Notes under the pieces: model-generated
Database searches by the model: none
Told to the model about the DNA's origin: nothing
What the model saw: only the letters and a program-made list of their open reading frames with translations
In this document: piece after piece, positions 61,401-64,000 of the stretch
How the letters are laid out: every line of letters begins with the position of its first letter
Position numbering within the stretch: position 1 is the stretch's first letter
Source of the DNA: Cydia pomonella
Taxonomy: Eukaryota > Arthropoda > Insecta > Lepidoptera > Tortricidae
Assembly: GCF_033807575.1 (NCBI RefSeq)
Contig: NC_084711.1
Coordinates: 14,136,001-14,200,000 of the forward strand
DNA: 64,000 nucleotides
Reading direction: 5' to 3'
Translations under genes and position numbers: made by a program

Positions 61401-63227
61401 GGAATGGATTTTCCCTTGCGTCTCCACCAATTGTCCCTTTATTGCCTTACAGAAACAAATAAATAGTGTTTCTTTTCCTAATCATAACTCTAAACATAAT
61501 TGTCGTTGACGTTGACCTTGACCTAGTTATTACTAAACATTTTGTAGGTCACGTCAGTCACTTTAATTCTTTCTCTTCTGTAAACTCTCTCCACTGTCCC
61601 ATTGTTTTACAATCGAGCCTTGCTTTTAATAGTGTGTTTTTGATTAGCGGTTTGTACTTGGCGTAATGGTAAACAATCTTGTTATGACGTGGGCTTGGAT
61701 TAAGCCTTTGTTTTAAGAACAAGATGTTTTTGTTATTCATTCGACTACGGCCTAGTCAAAAGAAACGGTTATGAGTTCAGCTTGTGTATGTGTATATGTA
61801 AAATTTGTATTTTCAGGTCATAGTCTGGGCGCCGGAGTAGCAGTATTAGTAGCGTTAAAGCTAAGGCCCAGGTATCCACACCTCAAAGTATTCGCGTTCT
61901 CTACGCCTGGTAAGTAGTCGATAATACTTTTCTTTTTCAAATAATATTTTGATGCTATAGGTATAGGTATTAATTAAACAAGTCCCTCTCGCTCTCCAAA
62001 AAAATCACTTAAATAGGTCTTCGACAGCTTAGGTTGGAGCTTCTATCCCGATGTGATGCTGCCCTGCTCGAGGTGTAATGTTTTAAAAACATATAGTGCT
62101 ACTTTAACTCACTAGTGAGATAATTAGCGCCAAATAAATATTTTAAGGGCCATATGTACTGTAAAACGTTGTACGATACATGTGCGAATAGGAAATTCGC
62201 AACTCGTCAAAATTTATCGCCACTCATAGCGAATTTCCTATTTTTCGCACTTGTCTACACATTCATTGCCTCGTTAGACGTATCTTGCACATAATCATTA
62301 ATCCCCTATTTTTTTCCAGCGGGTCTAATAAGCCGCGAAGCCGCCCGCTACACGGAGAGCTTCGTGCTGACGGTCGGCGTGGGCGACGACCTGGTGATGC
62401 GGCTCAGCGTGCACAGCATCGAGAACCTGCGCACCAAGGTCATACAGACCATACACGCCACCAAGCTGCCCAAGGTCAGTTACACTGAGACCTTGCTGAT
62501 GGCTAAACTCTTAGAACGGTGAATCCAGCTCATACCGACTGTCATGTCACACCACTGTGTTATGATCGTGTTTAGGGTTCCCTACCCAAAGGGTACAATA
62601 AAACGGGACCCTGTTATTAGGTTTCCATACCCAAAGGGTAAAACCGTCTGTCTGTCCGTCTGTAACCCAAGCTGTATCTCTTGAGCAGTGATCGATAGAC
62701 AGTTGAATTTTTTACAGATGATGTATGTCTTTTGCCGCTATAACAACAAATTTTAAAAAGGGCGAGTCCGACTCACACTTGTCCGGTTTTTCTTATTTGT
62801 TACCTAAAAGAGTTTTTTGATGGCTAATCCAGCAGAACAAATTGGACCCATACGAGGTACCAATTTACTACCAAATTTGACGGTGTAGCTAGAGCGTGAA
62901 TTGGTCCATCGCCTAAATTCCTGAAAGGTTTTGCAATTAGATACTCAAAGTTCATTTCAACTTTACATATAAATACATATGAGTAGGTAATAAATGAATT
63001 ATCTTTACCTATAAATAGGTAATGCCAGTCTGGATTGAAGTGATATATTTAATCAAACTTATCAACTTGTTTTGTTCCAGTACCGAATAATGCTAAACGG
63101 CTTCGGCTACGCGTTATTCGGCGTGCCCGCCCGCGACCTGGAGTCCACCTGGCGGCGGCCCGAGGACCTGGAAGCGAACCACTCCGACGACTCCGCGGAC
63201 GCCCTGCTCGTGCCGGGCGTCTCCACC
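19347..63227 (+). CDS. DAGLB: sn-1-specific diacylglycerol lipase (DAGL-beta-like), coding exons 1-11, 3' end beyond window
   Basis: Joining exons 19347-19441, 40503-40727, 49405-49517, 49746-49967, 50274-50589, 51701-51824, 59549-59672, 60639-60764, 61817-61909, 62320-62474 and 63081-63227 gives 1740 nt, or 580 codons, with no stop and matching phase at every junction; every intron is GT-AG. The family hydrolyses the sn-1 acyl chain of diacylglycerol to yield 2-arachidonoylglycerol at membranes. Visible in order: conserved start with SDDLVFP (residues 15-21), four hydrophobic segments (about 22-46, 60-83, 102-125, 145-168), VPSD motif in exon 5, cysteine clusters (about 311-338), VRGS (383-386), nucleophile elbow GHSLGAG (Ser451) and likely catalytic Asp503 in GDDLVMRLS. 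The catalytic His should lie in exons past the right edge. Human DAGL-beta is about 670 residues, so roughly 90 are missing. The beta assignment rests on ASDDLVFP and on the CHF and RESVVVAVRG strands and is less certain than the family call. Confidence 0.93.
19588..19818. mobile_element. TIR element (GTTACACTCTCATTTTAAAA), 5' part of DAGL intron 1
   Basis: AGTTACACTCTCATTTTAAA at the left is mirrored by TTTTAAAATGAGAGCGTAAC at the right. An inner inverted pair, AGAGCGAGTAGAAGTTTT/AAAACTTTTATTCGCTCT, forms the core. Confidence 0.65.
19856..21771. mobile_element. hAT-like element, 1916 bp, perfect 8-bp TSD GACTCAAG
   Basis: GACTCAAG is at 19848-19855 and 21772-21779. The ends TAGTGATGGGTAG and CAACTCAACACTA are inverted with 10 of 13 matches. 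Recurrent AAATGAGG motifs lie near both ends. I find no transposase, so it is non-autonomous. It sits 0.4 kb downstream of DAGL exon 1 and contains a nested MITE at 21055. Confidence 0.8.
21055..21148. mobile_element. MITE (GGCCTACCGCGAACC family), nested in the hAT-like element
   Basis: AGGCCTACCGCGAACC starts it and CTTCGGTAGGTT ends it. In the core, GTCGCACTTACGTA is mirrored by TACAAGTGCGAC. It is a diverged relative of 51500-51609. Confidence 0.65.
21780..23500. other. Intron 1, no feature recognised
   Basis: AT-rich sequence with only short chance frames. A poly-A tract is near 23190. Confidence 0.55.
23501..23585 (+). repeat. Lepidopteran dispersed repeat fragment
   Basis: CATAGGCTACGATGACTGCT, TTACCATCAGGCGGG and GCTTGTTTGCCACCGA match the inverted fragment at 3290-3400. 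Confidence 0.5.
24368..25706 (+). mobile_element. GGGTTCCG..CGGAACCC repeat with four internal tandem units
   Basis: Head GGGTTCCGTAGCCAAATGGC, tail GGTACGGAACCCTTCATGCG plus CGACTCGCACTTGGCCGC. Inside, a unit beginning CATCAAACCCATACGTGTGG starts at 24606, 24896, 25182 and 25465 (spacing 290, 286 and 283); the last is truncated. The first three units contain a poly-C run. Confidence 0.85.
25707..26162. repeat. Spacer whose right half duplicates 11909-12120
   Basis: 25960-26160 shares AAGAGGGAAGAATAGCTTT and CATAATATATTCTAGG with 11.9-12.1 kb. 25707-25959 has no match seen elsewhere in the window. Confidence 0.65.
26163..26945 (+). mobile_element. Second GGGTTCCG repeat with two internal units
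   Basis: Head GGGTTCCGCAGCCAAATGGC. Internal CCATACGTGTGG units begin near 26417 and 26704. The tail is the same as the 24.4-kb copy. It lies inside the duplicated block: AATAACATACTAAAAAATC resumes at 26950. Confidence 0.8.
27366..27532. mobile_element. MITE, TIR GGGTGCGTAGCCAA
   Basis: GGGTGCGTAGCCAACCTGCC at the left and TTGGCTTACGCACCC at the right. The centre has GTCGCACTAATATGGAAGAG and a GA repeat. A relative lies at 54524-54665. Confidence 0.7.
27875..27923. repeat. Perfect 21-bp hairpin, 7-nt loop
   Basis: 27875-27895 is the exact reverse complement of 27903-27923 (core TAGTTACATTGCGGAC). The flanks also carry CGCATGCCAG-like bases, but no longer symmetry is evident. Confidence 0.85.
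27924..29440. other. Intron 1, no gene seen
   Basis: AT-rich. ACAGTCGGCGATAAAAG near 28270 resembles MITE ends of the CAGTCAGCG type, but no convincing partner was found. Confidence 0.5.
29440..30030 (-). pseudogene. Non-LTR retrotransposon ORF2 C-terminal remnant
   Basis: On the minus strand the frame reads ..PHRCQCGAMVDILGHHGLSC, then RPDGMTLVPW, LVWDATCVDTLAPSH, SALGSSYMFAAFGVETLGPW and ARRLFKDLSARLIEASGDQR. These are hallmarks of the zinc-ribbon and terminal region found downstream of reverse transcriptase in many lepidopteran LINEs. It is interrupted by a stop upstream (about 30026), and the conserved sequence stops after AQRIS. The reverse transcriptase domain is absent. The segment is far GC-richer than its surroundings. 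Confidence 0.85.
31119..31325. mobile_element. MITE, TIR ACAG(G)TTGTTTATTTAGTCA
   Basis: TACAGTGTTTATTTAGTCAT...CAATAATTTACGGGGTGAAT is mirrored by ATTCAGCCCGTAAATTATTG...GACTAAATAAACAACCTGTA. Confidence 0.75.
31341..31560. mobile_element. MITE adjacent to the previous one, TIR with TTGTAACAAAAAT
   Basis: GAGGTGTAACAAAAATTGTA..GGAATCCG is mirrored by CGGATCCCGACTATTTTTGTTACAACCTGT.. at the right end. Only about 15 bp separate it from its neighbour. Confidence 0.65.
31840..32450 (+). repeat. Two diverged copies of a dispersed repeat
   Basis: 31840-32000 and 32320-32440 share AAAAAAACGAAG, GTGGGCAGC and GTATGACGT in order. Confidence 0.45.
33005..33190 (+). repeat. Dispersed repeat, copy 1 of 2
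   Basis: ATAGTAGTTTATGTGACT, GAGTTTCATAAAAGGATCAC and CCTAATTATGTACAGTTACA recur in the same order at 36055-36200. Confidence 0.65.
33360..33590 (+). mobile_element. Possible retrotransposon 3' end with CATT microsatellite
   Basis: A pyrimidine-rich, non-coding stretch ends in CGAATAAAAGCATCATTCAT, a polyadenylation-like signal followed by CATT repeats, as LINE 3' ends often do. Confidence 0.35.
34480..34612 (+). mobile_element. 3' end of a non-LTR retrotransposon
   Basis: TTGACTGGTAGAGAATGCCT, GATTAAGTTCGCC, GTGCAATAAAGATTAAATAA. The same terminus as 7479-7610, opposite orientation. An upstream direct repeat, GATTATAATATTATATTAT, occurs twice at 34360-34406. Confidence 0.6.
34613..36050. 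other. Intron 1, no feature recognised
   Basis: AT-rich, short chance frames only. Confidence 0.5.
36055..36200 (+). repeat. Dispersed repeat, copy 2 of 2
   Basis: Matches 33005-33190 (see that entry). Confidence 0.65.
36551..36640 (+). mobile_element. tRNA-Ser-like sequence, probably a SINE head or tRNA pseudogene
   Basis: ACCCCGGTGGCCGAGTGGCT gives an acceptor strand, A box and D arm of the Ser/Leu type. GCTGGTTCGATTCCAGC is a perfect T arm and B box, and CTGGGGC closes the acceptor with one mismatch. The anticodon loop CGCGATA would read CGA (Ser), but base 33 is G rather than T, and the long variable arm expected for tRNA-Ser is reduced to about four bases. The continuation GGAGGCCTTGGTCAC points to a SINE rather than a working gene. 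Confidence 0.6.
36641..38061. other. Intron 1, no feature recognised
   Basis: Very AT-rich, no gene or RNA seen. Confidence 0.5.
38062..38911 (+). mobile_element. GGGTTCCGTACCC-type repeat split by an insertion
   Basis: 38062-38275 matches 17898-18115 up to CCCATACAACAAACAT. The rest (TTTTTTTGCCGTTTTTATAA, GGTACGGAACCCTTCGTGCG) resumes at about 38848. About 570 bp of foreign sequence lies between. Confidence 0.8.
38276..38847 (-). mobile_element. Nested insertion with tRNA-like head
   Basis: It has CTGGGCGACCGAGCGTTGCT at one side and AATCGTTAGAGCCGTTTCCG plus TGCTCGTTTAAAGGTATAAG at the other. On the minus strand 38530-38605 is tRNA-like: TCTGGTCCAGCGGGTTAAGA (A box) and CGGGTTAGAATCTCG (B-box-like). 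The class is uncertain (SINE or Helitron-like composite). Confidence 0.5.
38912..40502. other. End of intron 1; small GC islet
   Basis: AT-rich except 39851-39915, which is GC-rich (GGCCGCCGGCCGGTCCTCGG). The last 60 bp lead into the exon 2 acceptor. Confidence 0.5.
40503..40727 (+). CDS. DAGLB: DAGL coding exon 2 (rest of TM1, TM2)
   Basis: The acceptor is TTGTCCGCAG and the donor AA|GTAAGT. The exon encodes residues 32-107: the second half of membrane helix 1, a short extracellular loop with Trp and Cys, helix 2 (leucine/alanine-rich, about 60-83), and the conserved cytosolic turn ARGTITEVDARK. It is much more GC-rich than the flanking intron. The distal 145 bases plus the donor and some intron are the first unit of a four-copy tandem array running to about 41262 (see findings). 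Confidence 0.9.
40585..41262 (+). repeat. Tandem array of DAGL exon 2 distal part, four copies of 174-182 bp
   Basis: Units start at TTCGTGCGGCTG (40585, 40763, 41119) and its variant at 40937. Each unit holds about 145 bp of exon, the donor region and about 30 bp of intron including CTGTGACCTGGCAGGGCTGA. Copy 1 is the real exon. Copy 2 is open and phase-compatible. Copy 3 has lost its donor and gained an in-frame TGA. Copy 4 is frameshifted by a 5-bp loss but keeps a GTAAGT donor. Confidence 0.92.
40763..41262 (+). pseudogene. Degenerate exon 2 copies 2-4
   Basis: By eye roughly nine in ten bases match exon 2. Copy 2 (possible exon 40750-40905, acceptor GGCAG|G, donor AA|GTGTCT) changes several residues, including Leu to Pro in helix 2, which suggests relaxed constraint. 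A 262-codon minus-strand frame across the array is an artefact. Confidence 0.7.
41263..43200. repeat. Intron 2 region with scattered TATTACCG(TGG/AGG/ACC) motifs
   Basis: TATTACCG or its complement CGGTAATA recurs at about 41449, 41640, 41691, 42651, 42679, 42709, 42732, 42760 and 43138, often facing inward in pairs (for example 42679-42717). Probably a degenerate dispersed repeat. Confidence 0.45.
42184..42278. mobile_element. Foldback MITE (TATAGTCGAAATTTTAT)
   Basis: TATAGTCGAAATTTTATAAG..TGGACGTTTAC is mirrored by GTAAACGTCCACCTCATAAA..TTTCGACTATA, about 35-bp arms. Confidence 0.75.
43201..44288. other. Intron 2, no feature recognised
   Basis: Short chance frames only. Confidence 0.5.
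44289..44532. mobile_element. GGGTTCCGTACC TIR element, complete, 244 bp with about 68-bp TIRs
   Basis: TTTTTAGGGTCCCATACCTC..GGATCACTTTGTTGTCCGTC is mirrored by GACGAACAACAAAGTGATCC..GAGGTACGGAACCCTAAAAA. It appears intact and shows that this repeat group has true TIRs. No clear target duplication. Confidence 0.85.
44533..45918. other. Intron 2, no gene seen
   Basis: 45460-45520 contains AGGCTAAGCCTAGTGTAGGA, related to the retrotransposon tail at 18.3 kb. The rest is AT-rich. Confidence 0.5.
45919..46080. repeat. Interleaved inverted repeats (X-Y-X'-Y')
   Basis: X (about 45919-45967, with CCAGAGGCTTGAGGTGTTGG) is inverted at X' (about 45999-46046). Y (about 45965-46010, with GATAGTCGGTTCAGCGAACG) is inverted at Y' (about 46037-46080). 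The pairs interleave instead of nesting. Confidence 0.85.
46195..46290. repeat. Dispersed repeat (CCTCATTTTCTTCTCTGGATAT)
   Basis: Similar segments lie inverted at 46600-46680 and direct at 52846-52925 (CCCCATTTTCCTCCCTGGAT). The local GAAAATGAGG/CCTCATTTTC forms a hairpin. Confidence 0.5.
47098..47208. mobile_element. hAT-like MITE, 111 bp, 8-bp TSD
   Basis: The ends CAGTGTTGGCCGA and TCGGCTAACACTG are inverted with one mismatch, followed inward by GTCAATTGCAATTGAC on both sides. The flanks CTTCCTAG (47090-47097) and CCTCCTAG (47209-47216) form a 7 of 8 duplication. Confidence 0.8.
47209..47255 (+). mobile_element. SINE head fragment split by the hAT-like MITE
   Basis: GCCTAGTCGGTAGTGACCCT and GCCTACAAAGC match the SINE 5' region. 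The preceding bases (GACGGCTTCCTAG, left of the MITE) look like the missing start. Confidence 0.55.
47464..47662. mobile_element. MITE, 199 bp with about 44-bp TIRs
   Basis: GTAATAAAGTACGTACTGAA..GTTCTAGAAATTT-type left end is mirrored by AAATTTCTAGAAGTAATGTT..ATGTACTTTATTAC with one mismatch. Confidence 0.82.
47663..49404. other. Distal intron 2, no gene seen
   Basis: AT-rich. GCGAGCGATCGC/GGCGAGCGATCG repeats locally at about 47827-47855. The last bases form the exon 3 acceptor. Confidence 0.5.
49405..49517 (+). CDS. DAGLB: DAGL coding exon 3 (TM3)
   Basis: The acceptor is TTTATTACAG and the donor A|GTAAGT. The exon encodes residues 107-145, which form most of the third membrane helix (LLVLPEIALNVMGTMWMF) and the extracellular loop with Cys residues, as in the family (LPE / GxxW pattern). 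Its phase joins the AA of exon 2 to give Lys107. Confidence 0.92.
49746..49967 (+). CDS. DAGLB: DAGL coding exon 4 (TM4 and cytosolic linker)
   Basis: The acceptor is TTCGACCAG and the donor GCAG|GTGAGT. The exon encodes residues 145-218 plus one base. Helix 4 runs through NWVQLALTVFGLFMVFDPLG, where the VFDPLG ending is diagnostic for DAGLs. A basic linker with SRRFRWAFCWLKRDEHGKEA follows and leads into the cytosolic domain. Introns 3 (228 bp) and 4 (306 bp) are short. Confidence 0.92.
50274..50589 (+). CDS. DAGLB: DAGL coding exon 5 (start of cytosolic lipase region)
   Basis: The acceptor is TCTTTTTCCAG and the donor CG|GTAAGT. This is the longest exon in the window, encoding residues 219-324. 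It carries the invariant DLVPSDVVAG segment, a charged stretch rich in Arg/Glu, the AAYGWP motif and a carboxy-terminal cysteine cluster (HLTCCCCR). Vertebrate DAGLs have a cysteine-rich patch at the same place, which is a likely palmitoylation or membrane contact region (inference). Confidence 0.93.
50590..51499. other. Intron 5, no feature recognised before the MITE
   Basis: AT-rich intronic sequence between the exon 5 donor and the MITE at 51500. Confidence 0.55.
51500..51609. mobile_element. Foldback MITE (AGGGCCTACCGCG) in intron 5
   Basis: AGGGCCTACCGCGAACCAAG..GTTGCCTCTCTATCGCACTT is mirrored by AAGTGTGATAAAGAGGCAAC..GATTCGCGGTAGGCCCT. Related to 21055-21148. Confidence 0.82.
51701..51824 (+). 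CDS. DAGLB: DAGL coding exon 6
   Basis: The acceptor is CTCTTTTCAG and the donor GAG|GTACGT. The exon encodes residues 324-365. DDNCCMCHFAGVKYMSKLE continues the cysteine-rich region, and ADDIIFASFNNHVFE is the first strand of the alpha/beta-hydrolase core. The CHF element matches my recollection of the beta paralogue better than alpha. Confidence 0.92.
52007..52335 (+). pseudogene. Non-LTR retrotransposon C-terminal fragment and 3' end, in intron 6
   Basis: The frame reads YNALRIQYNDAFRMLLGLPR, then CSASGMFAAERTDDLYAIRR and ERIASLLCRVRGS..NSILK, ending at a stop at 52234. This resembles the end of LINE ORF2 proteins common in Lepidoptera. After the stop come GAAATAAAGAATTAATAATA and AAT repeats, a LINE-type tail. 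It is 5'-truncated, as usual for such insertions. Confidence 0.8.
52336..53377. other. Intron 6, no gene; one dispersed repeat
   Basis: 52846-52925 is a copy of the CCCCATTTTCCTCCCTGGAT repeat. 53187-53206 repeats AGATTGTTAACCAAGGGAT of the 14.6-kb element. Otherwise AT-rich. Confidence 0.5.
53378..53505 (-). pseudogene. RTE-like LINE C-terminal remnant, in intron 6
   Basis: On the minus strand: AADLRDL, a stop, then ADNWWEMAQDRDNWWRVLVS and EAKTHFGSLRHQL followed by TAG. The DRDNWR...EAKTHFGSLRH ending is typical of RTE-type LINEs in Lepidoptera. CTA microsatellite tail at 53362-53376. Confidence 0.75.
53506..54424. other. Intron 6, no feature recognised
   Basis: AT-rich. TCTGCTCGCATCTGCGTGGAATT near 54236 resembles a fragment of a common dispersed repeat. 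Confidence 0.45.
54425..54511. mobile_element. Foldback MITE (TAGTATAAGTTGCGTTCT)
   Basis: TAGTATAAGTTGCGTTCTCG..CGACTCCATAC is mirrored by GTATGGAAACGCGTGCAAGA..ACGCAACTTATGCTA. Confidence 0.78.
54524..54665. mobile_element. MITE related to 27366-27532
   Basis: GGCCGCGTAGCCAACGTGCA, ACGCTCCGTAGCGA and GTCGCACTAATATAGAAGAG match the 27.4-kb element in order. The right end, GCCTTAGCTAGGCCGGCC, is modified. Confidence 0.65.
54666..55950. other. Intron 6, no feature recognised
   Basis: AT-rich with short chance frames. Confidence 0.5.
55951..56235 (+). mobile_element. tRNA-derived SINE, near full length
   Basis: Head GACGACCGGTCTGGCCTAAT, B box GGTTCAAATCC, body GATGAGCATGGATATTTGTT and GAGTCATGGGTGTTTTCTAT, then TTATTGAGCTTACTGTGGGA and a TATTTATTTATTTATT tail. 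Confidence 0.85.
56236..57534. other. Intron 6, no feature recognised
   Basis: AT-rich with short chance frames. Confidence 0.5.
57535..57690 (+). repeat. Dispersed repeat (CTAGCGACGTGCCTCGGTTTCGCACGGGT type)
   Basis: CTAGCGACGTGCCTCGGTTT, GCACGGGTAAAC, GAAAACCGCATCTGTTCAGC and ACATACAGACAGGCGCG match a very common insect repeat by recognition. Only one copy is in the window. Confidence 0.45.
57691..58567. other. Intron 6, no gene; one short hairpin
   Basis: 58430-58451 is a perfect 9-bp stem (TGGGGGCAC/GTGCCCCCA) with a TGCC loop. Otherwise AT-rich. Confidence 0.5.
58568..58695. mobile_element. MITE, TIR TTAACCCTTTACCAGGCT
   Basis: TTAACCCTTTACCAGGCT and AGCCTGGTAAAGGGTTAA are exact inverse ends. 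The interior is not strongly symmetric. Confidence 0.8.
58696..59548. other. Distal intron 6, no feature recognised
   Basis: AT-rich, ending with the exon 7 acceptor. Confidence 0.5.
59549..59672 (+). CDS. DAGLB: DAGL coding exon 7
   Basis: The acceptor is TTGTTCCCAG and the donor ATG|GTAACT, a slightly weak 5' site. The exon encodes residues 366-406 plus one base: LPFCVITDHERESVVVAVRG, then SISLRDIFTDF, the strand-turn-helix in which VRG(T/S) forms part of the oxyanion region in lipase-3 folds. A MITE begins only about 35 bp past the donor. Confidence 0.92.
59708..59853. mobile_element. MITE in intron 7, related to 9296-9451
   Basis: TTCAGACCAAGACAAGTCTC..CGATTTTGATAGCACACGC is mirrored by GCGTGTGCTATTAAAATCGT..GCAGACTTGTCTTGGGGTC. 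Confidence 0.8.
59854..60638. other. Rest of intron 7, no feature recognised
   Basis: AT-rich with a poly-A tract at about 60079. Confidence 0.5.
60639..60764 (+). CDS. DAGLB: DAGL coding exon 8
   Basis: The acceptor is TGATTGCAG and the donor ACAG|GTAAAG. The exon encodes residues 407-448 plus one base: the AHKGM motif (residues 414-418), a long amphipathic helix through LKRLMPVLDRAF, and YDLVLTG leading into the nucleophile elbow that continues in exon 9. Confidence 0.92.
60926..61130. mobile_element. MITE in intron 8, about 67-bp TIRs
   Basis: CAGTAAATTTACTGCCATAT..GCCATTTGACTTTGATCCT is mirrored by AGGATCAAAGTCAAATGGCG..GGCAGTAAATTTACTG. The terminal CAGTAAATTTACTG is itself a palindrome. 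Confidence 0.85.
61131..61816. other. Rest of intron 8, no feature recognised
   Basis: Short frames on both strands match no family I know. Confidence 0.5.
61817..61909 (+). CDS. DAGLB: DAGL coding exon 9 (catalytic Ser)
   Basis: The acceptor is TATTTTCAG and the donor CCTG|GTAAGT. The exon encodes residues 449-479. With the last base of exon 8 it forms GHSLGAG, the GXSXG nucleophile elbow. Ser451 aligns with the catalytic serine of mammalian DAGLs. The strand KVFAFSTP follows, where the family has FAYSPP or YAFSPP. Confidence 0.95.
62167..62262. mobile_element. MITE-like hairpin in intron 9
   Basis: GTGCGAATAGGAAATTCGCA is mirrored by GCGAATTTCCTATTTTTCGC. The flanks GTTGTACGATACA..TTGTCTAC suggest longer degenerate ends. 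Confidence 0.65.
62320..62474 (+). CDS. DAGLB: DAGL coding exon 10 (catalytic Asp)
   Basis: The acceptor is TTTTTTCCAG and the donor AAG|GTCAGT. The exon encodes residues 480-531 and is strongly GC-rich. In GVGDDLVMRLSV the second Asp (503) aligns with the catalytic Asp in the family's GKD(L/V)xPR motif. The Pro before Arg is Met here, a notable substitution next to the active site. The helix ENLRTKVIQTIHATKLPK follows. Confidence 0.93.
62571..62795 (+). mobile_element. GGGTTCCCTACCC-type repeat in intron 10
   Basis: TTAGGGTTCCCTACCCAAAG, TCTGTCTGTCCGTCTGTAAC, TTGCCGCTATAACAACAAAT and CGAGTCCGACTCACACTTGT match the family at 17.9 and 38.1 kb. The head segment is locally duplicated. Confidence 0.75.
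63081..63227 (+). CDS. DAGLB: DAGL coding exon 11 (regulatory loop), last exon in window
   Basis: The acceptor is TTTTGTTCCAG and the donor ACC|GTGAGT. The exon encodes residues 532-580. YRIMLNGFGYALFG and DLESTW are conserved. They are followed by an acidic, Ser-rich stretch (NHSDDSADALL) that corresponds to the family's regulatory insertion between core strands. Reading past the donor hits a stop at 63306, so splicing to a further exon beyond 64000 is expected. 63228-64000 is AT-rich intron with no recognisable feature. Confidence 0.9.
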
Positions 63228-64000
63228 GTGAGTGCTGTCAGTAACGTTTACATACAGGTGTTACAGGTCTACGTGCTTCTGTGGCTGGTGCCGGCTTGTG
63301 TGGTGTGATGCTGTGTTGTTTCACCGATCATTGTTAAGGTGTGATTCCGTTCTTAAACGTAGACTGTGGATGGAATTGGAATCATACCTTACTTTAAGTG
63401 TTTGTTCATAATATAGACTGCCTATAGACTTGAATAATCTTGAATACGCTTCGCAAATACTTAATTCATATTTTATACGGCGATTAGGAAGTTCAAAGAA
63501 ATTTAAAAACTCAACTGCAAATATGTACAGATATGTACCCTGTGTATCGCAGTCGAAAGAAATTTGACCATCGATAAATCGACAAAACAATCTTAAGAGG
63601 CTGTCAATACTGGGCCTGGGCAAGGGAATTAATAAGAAAACTATTGAACTAAAACAAATGTTGATTATTTGTGTAATATCGTTAGCAGTTTAGGTACAAA
63701 TGTTCTGAAATTGAGATTTTAATTGCAGACCCATAAGTTAAAAAAATAAAGACATAGAACTGTTTAATGGCGACTTTGACCAATCTTTGCAATTCTTTTC
63801 TATGGAGCCGATTTTGTCCAAACATGTATCGAGTACGGCCACGGTGTTTGAAATAAAATTAATATTAACATTTTTTGTTTTACTAAAATAGTTTTTCTTG
63901 AAAAAAAAACTGCTTAAGTGACACCAATTTCAACGAATTGGGTGTTGACAGCTCCTTTACACAGAATTAATTACACGAAACGCCAAAATTCATTGTGTAA

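Noticed and set aside
61206..61430. 74-codon minus-strand frame with CTNCGNC
   Set aside because: The two-cysteine motif alone is not enough to support a zinc finger; intronic and AT-rich.
63228..63308. Continuation of exon 11 to a stop at 63306
   Set aside because: A strong GTGAGT donor is present, the extra residues do not look like the family, and the catalytic His would be missing.

Overview
The window is AT-rich eukaryotic DNA from an insect, almost certainly a moth or butterfly (Lepidoptera). The evidence is one conserved animal gene split by GT-AG introns, set in DNA crowded with repeat types typical of lepidopteran genomes: tRNA-derived SINEs whose head reads GTCTGGCCTAGTGGGTAG, many short foldback or TIR elements, and fragments of non-LTR retrotransposons. 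Family names come from recognition by eye, not from a search.

The only host protein-coding gene I can support is on the + strand. It encodes an sn-1-specific diacylglycerol lipase, the enzyme that makes 2-arachidonoylglycerol from diacylglycerol. Eleven coding exons (19347-19441, 40503-40727, 49405-49517, 49746-49967, 50274-50589, 51701-51824, 59549-59672, 60639-60764, 61817-61909, 62320-62474, 63081-63227) join with consistent phases into 580 codons. They give a conserved N-terminus, four membrane segments, a cysteine-rich region, the alpha/beta-hydrolase nucleophile motif GHSLGAG (Ser451) and the likely catalytic Asp503. The reading frame runs off the right edge, so the C-terminus with the catalytic His is missing. 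The N-terminal signature (ASDDLVFP) and the lipase strands look closer to the beta than the alpha paralogue. Intron 1 is about 21 kb, intron 2 about 8.7 kb and intron 6 about 7.7 kb.

Layout: 0-19 kb is repeat-rich DNA upstream of exon 1. It holds a foldback element, SINEs, several MITEs, an 85-bp satellite array at 4.8-5.9 kb and a hAT-like MITE nested in a retrotransposon tail at 18.3 kb. Intron 1 (19.4-40.5 kb) has a 1.9-kb hAT-like element with a perfect 8-bp target duplication. It also has a block duplicated from 11.4-12.2 kb, a LINE ORF2 remnant and a nested insertion at 38.1-38.9 kb. At exon 2 (40.5-41.26 kb) most of the exon plus its splice donor is repeated four times in tandem. Introns 2-10 carry further MITEs and two LINE 3' ends. 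Between these are long AT-rich stretches where I see no gene.

The points most worth a second look are the tandem duplication of exon 2, whose second copy is still open and phase-compatible; the interleaved inverted repeats at 45.9-46.1 kb; the dimeric satellite; and several insertions with readable target-site duplications.
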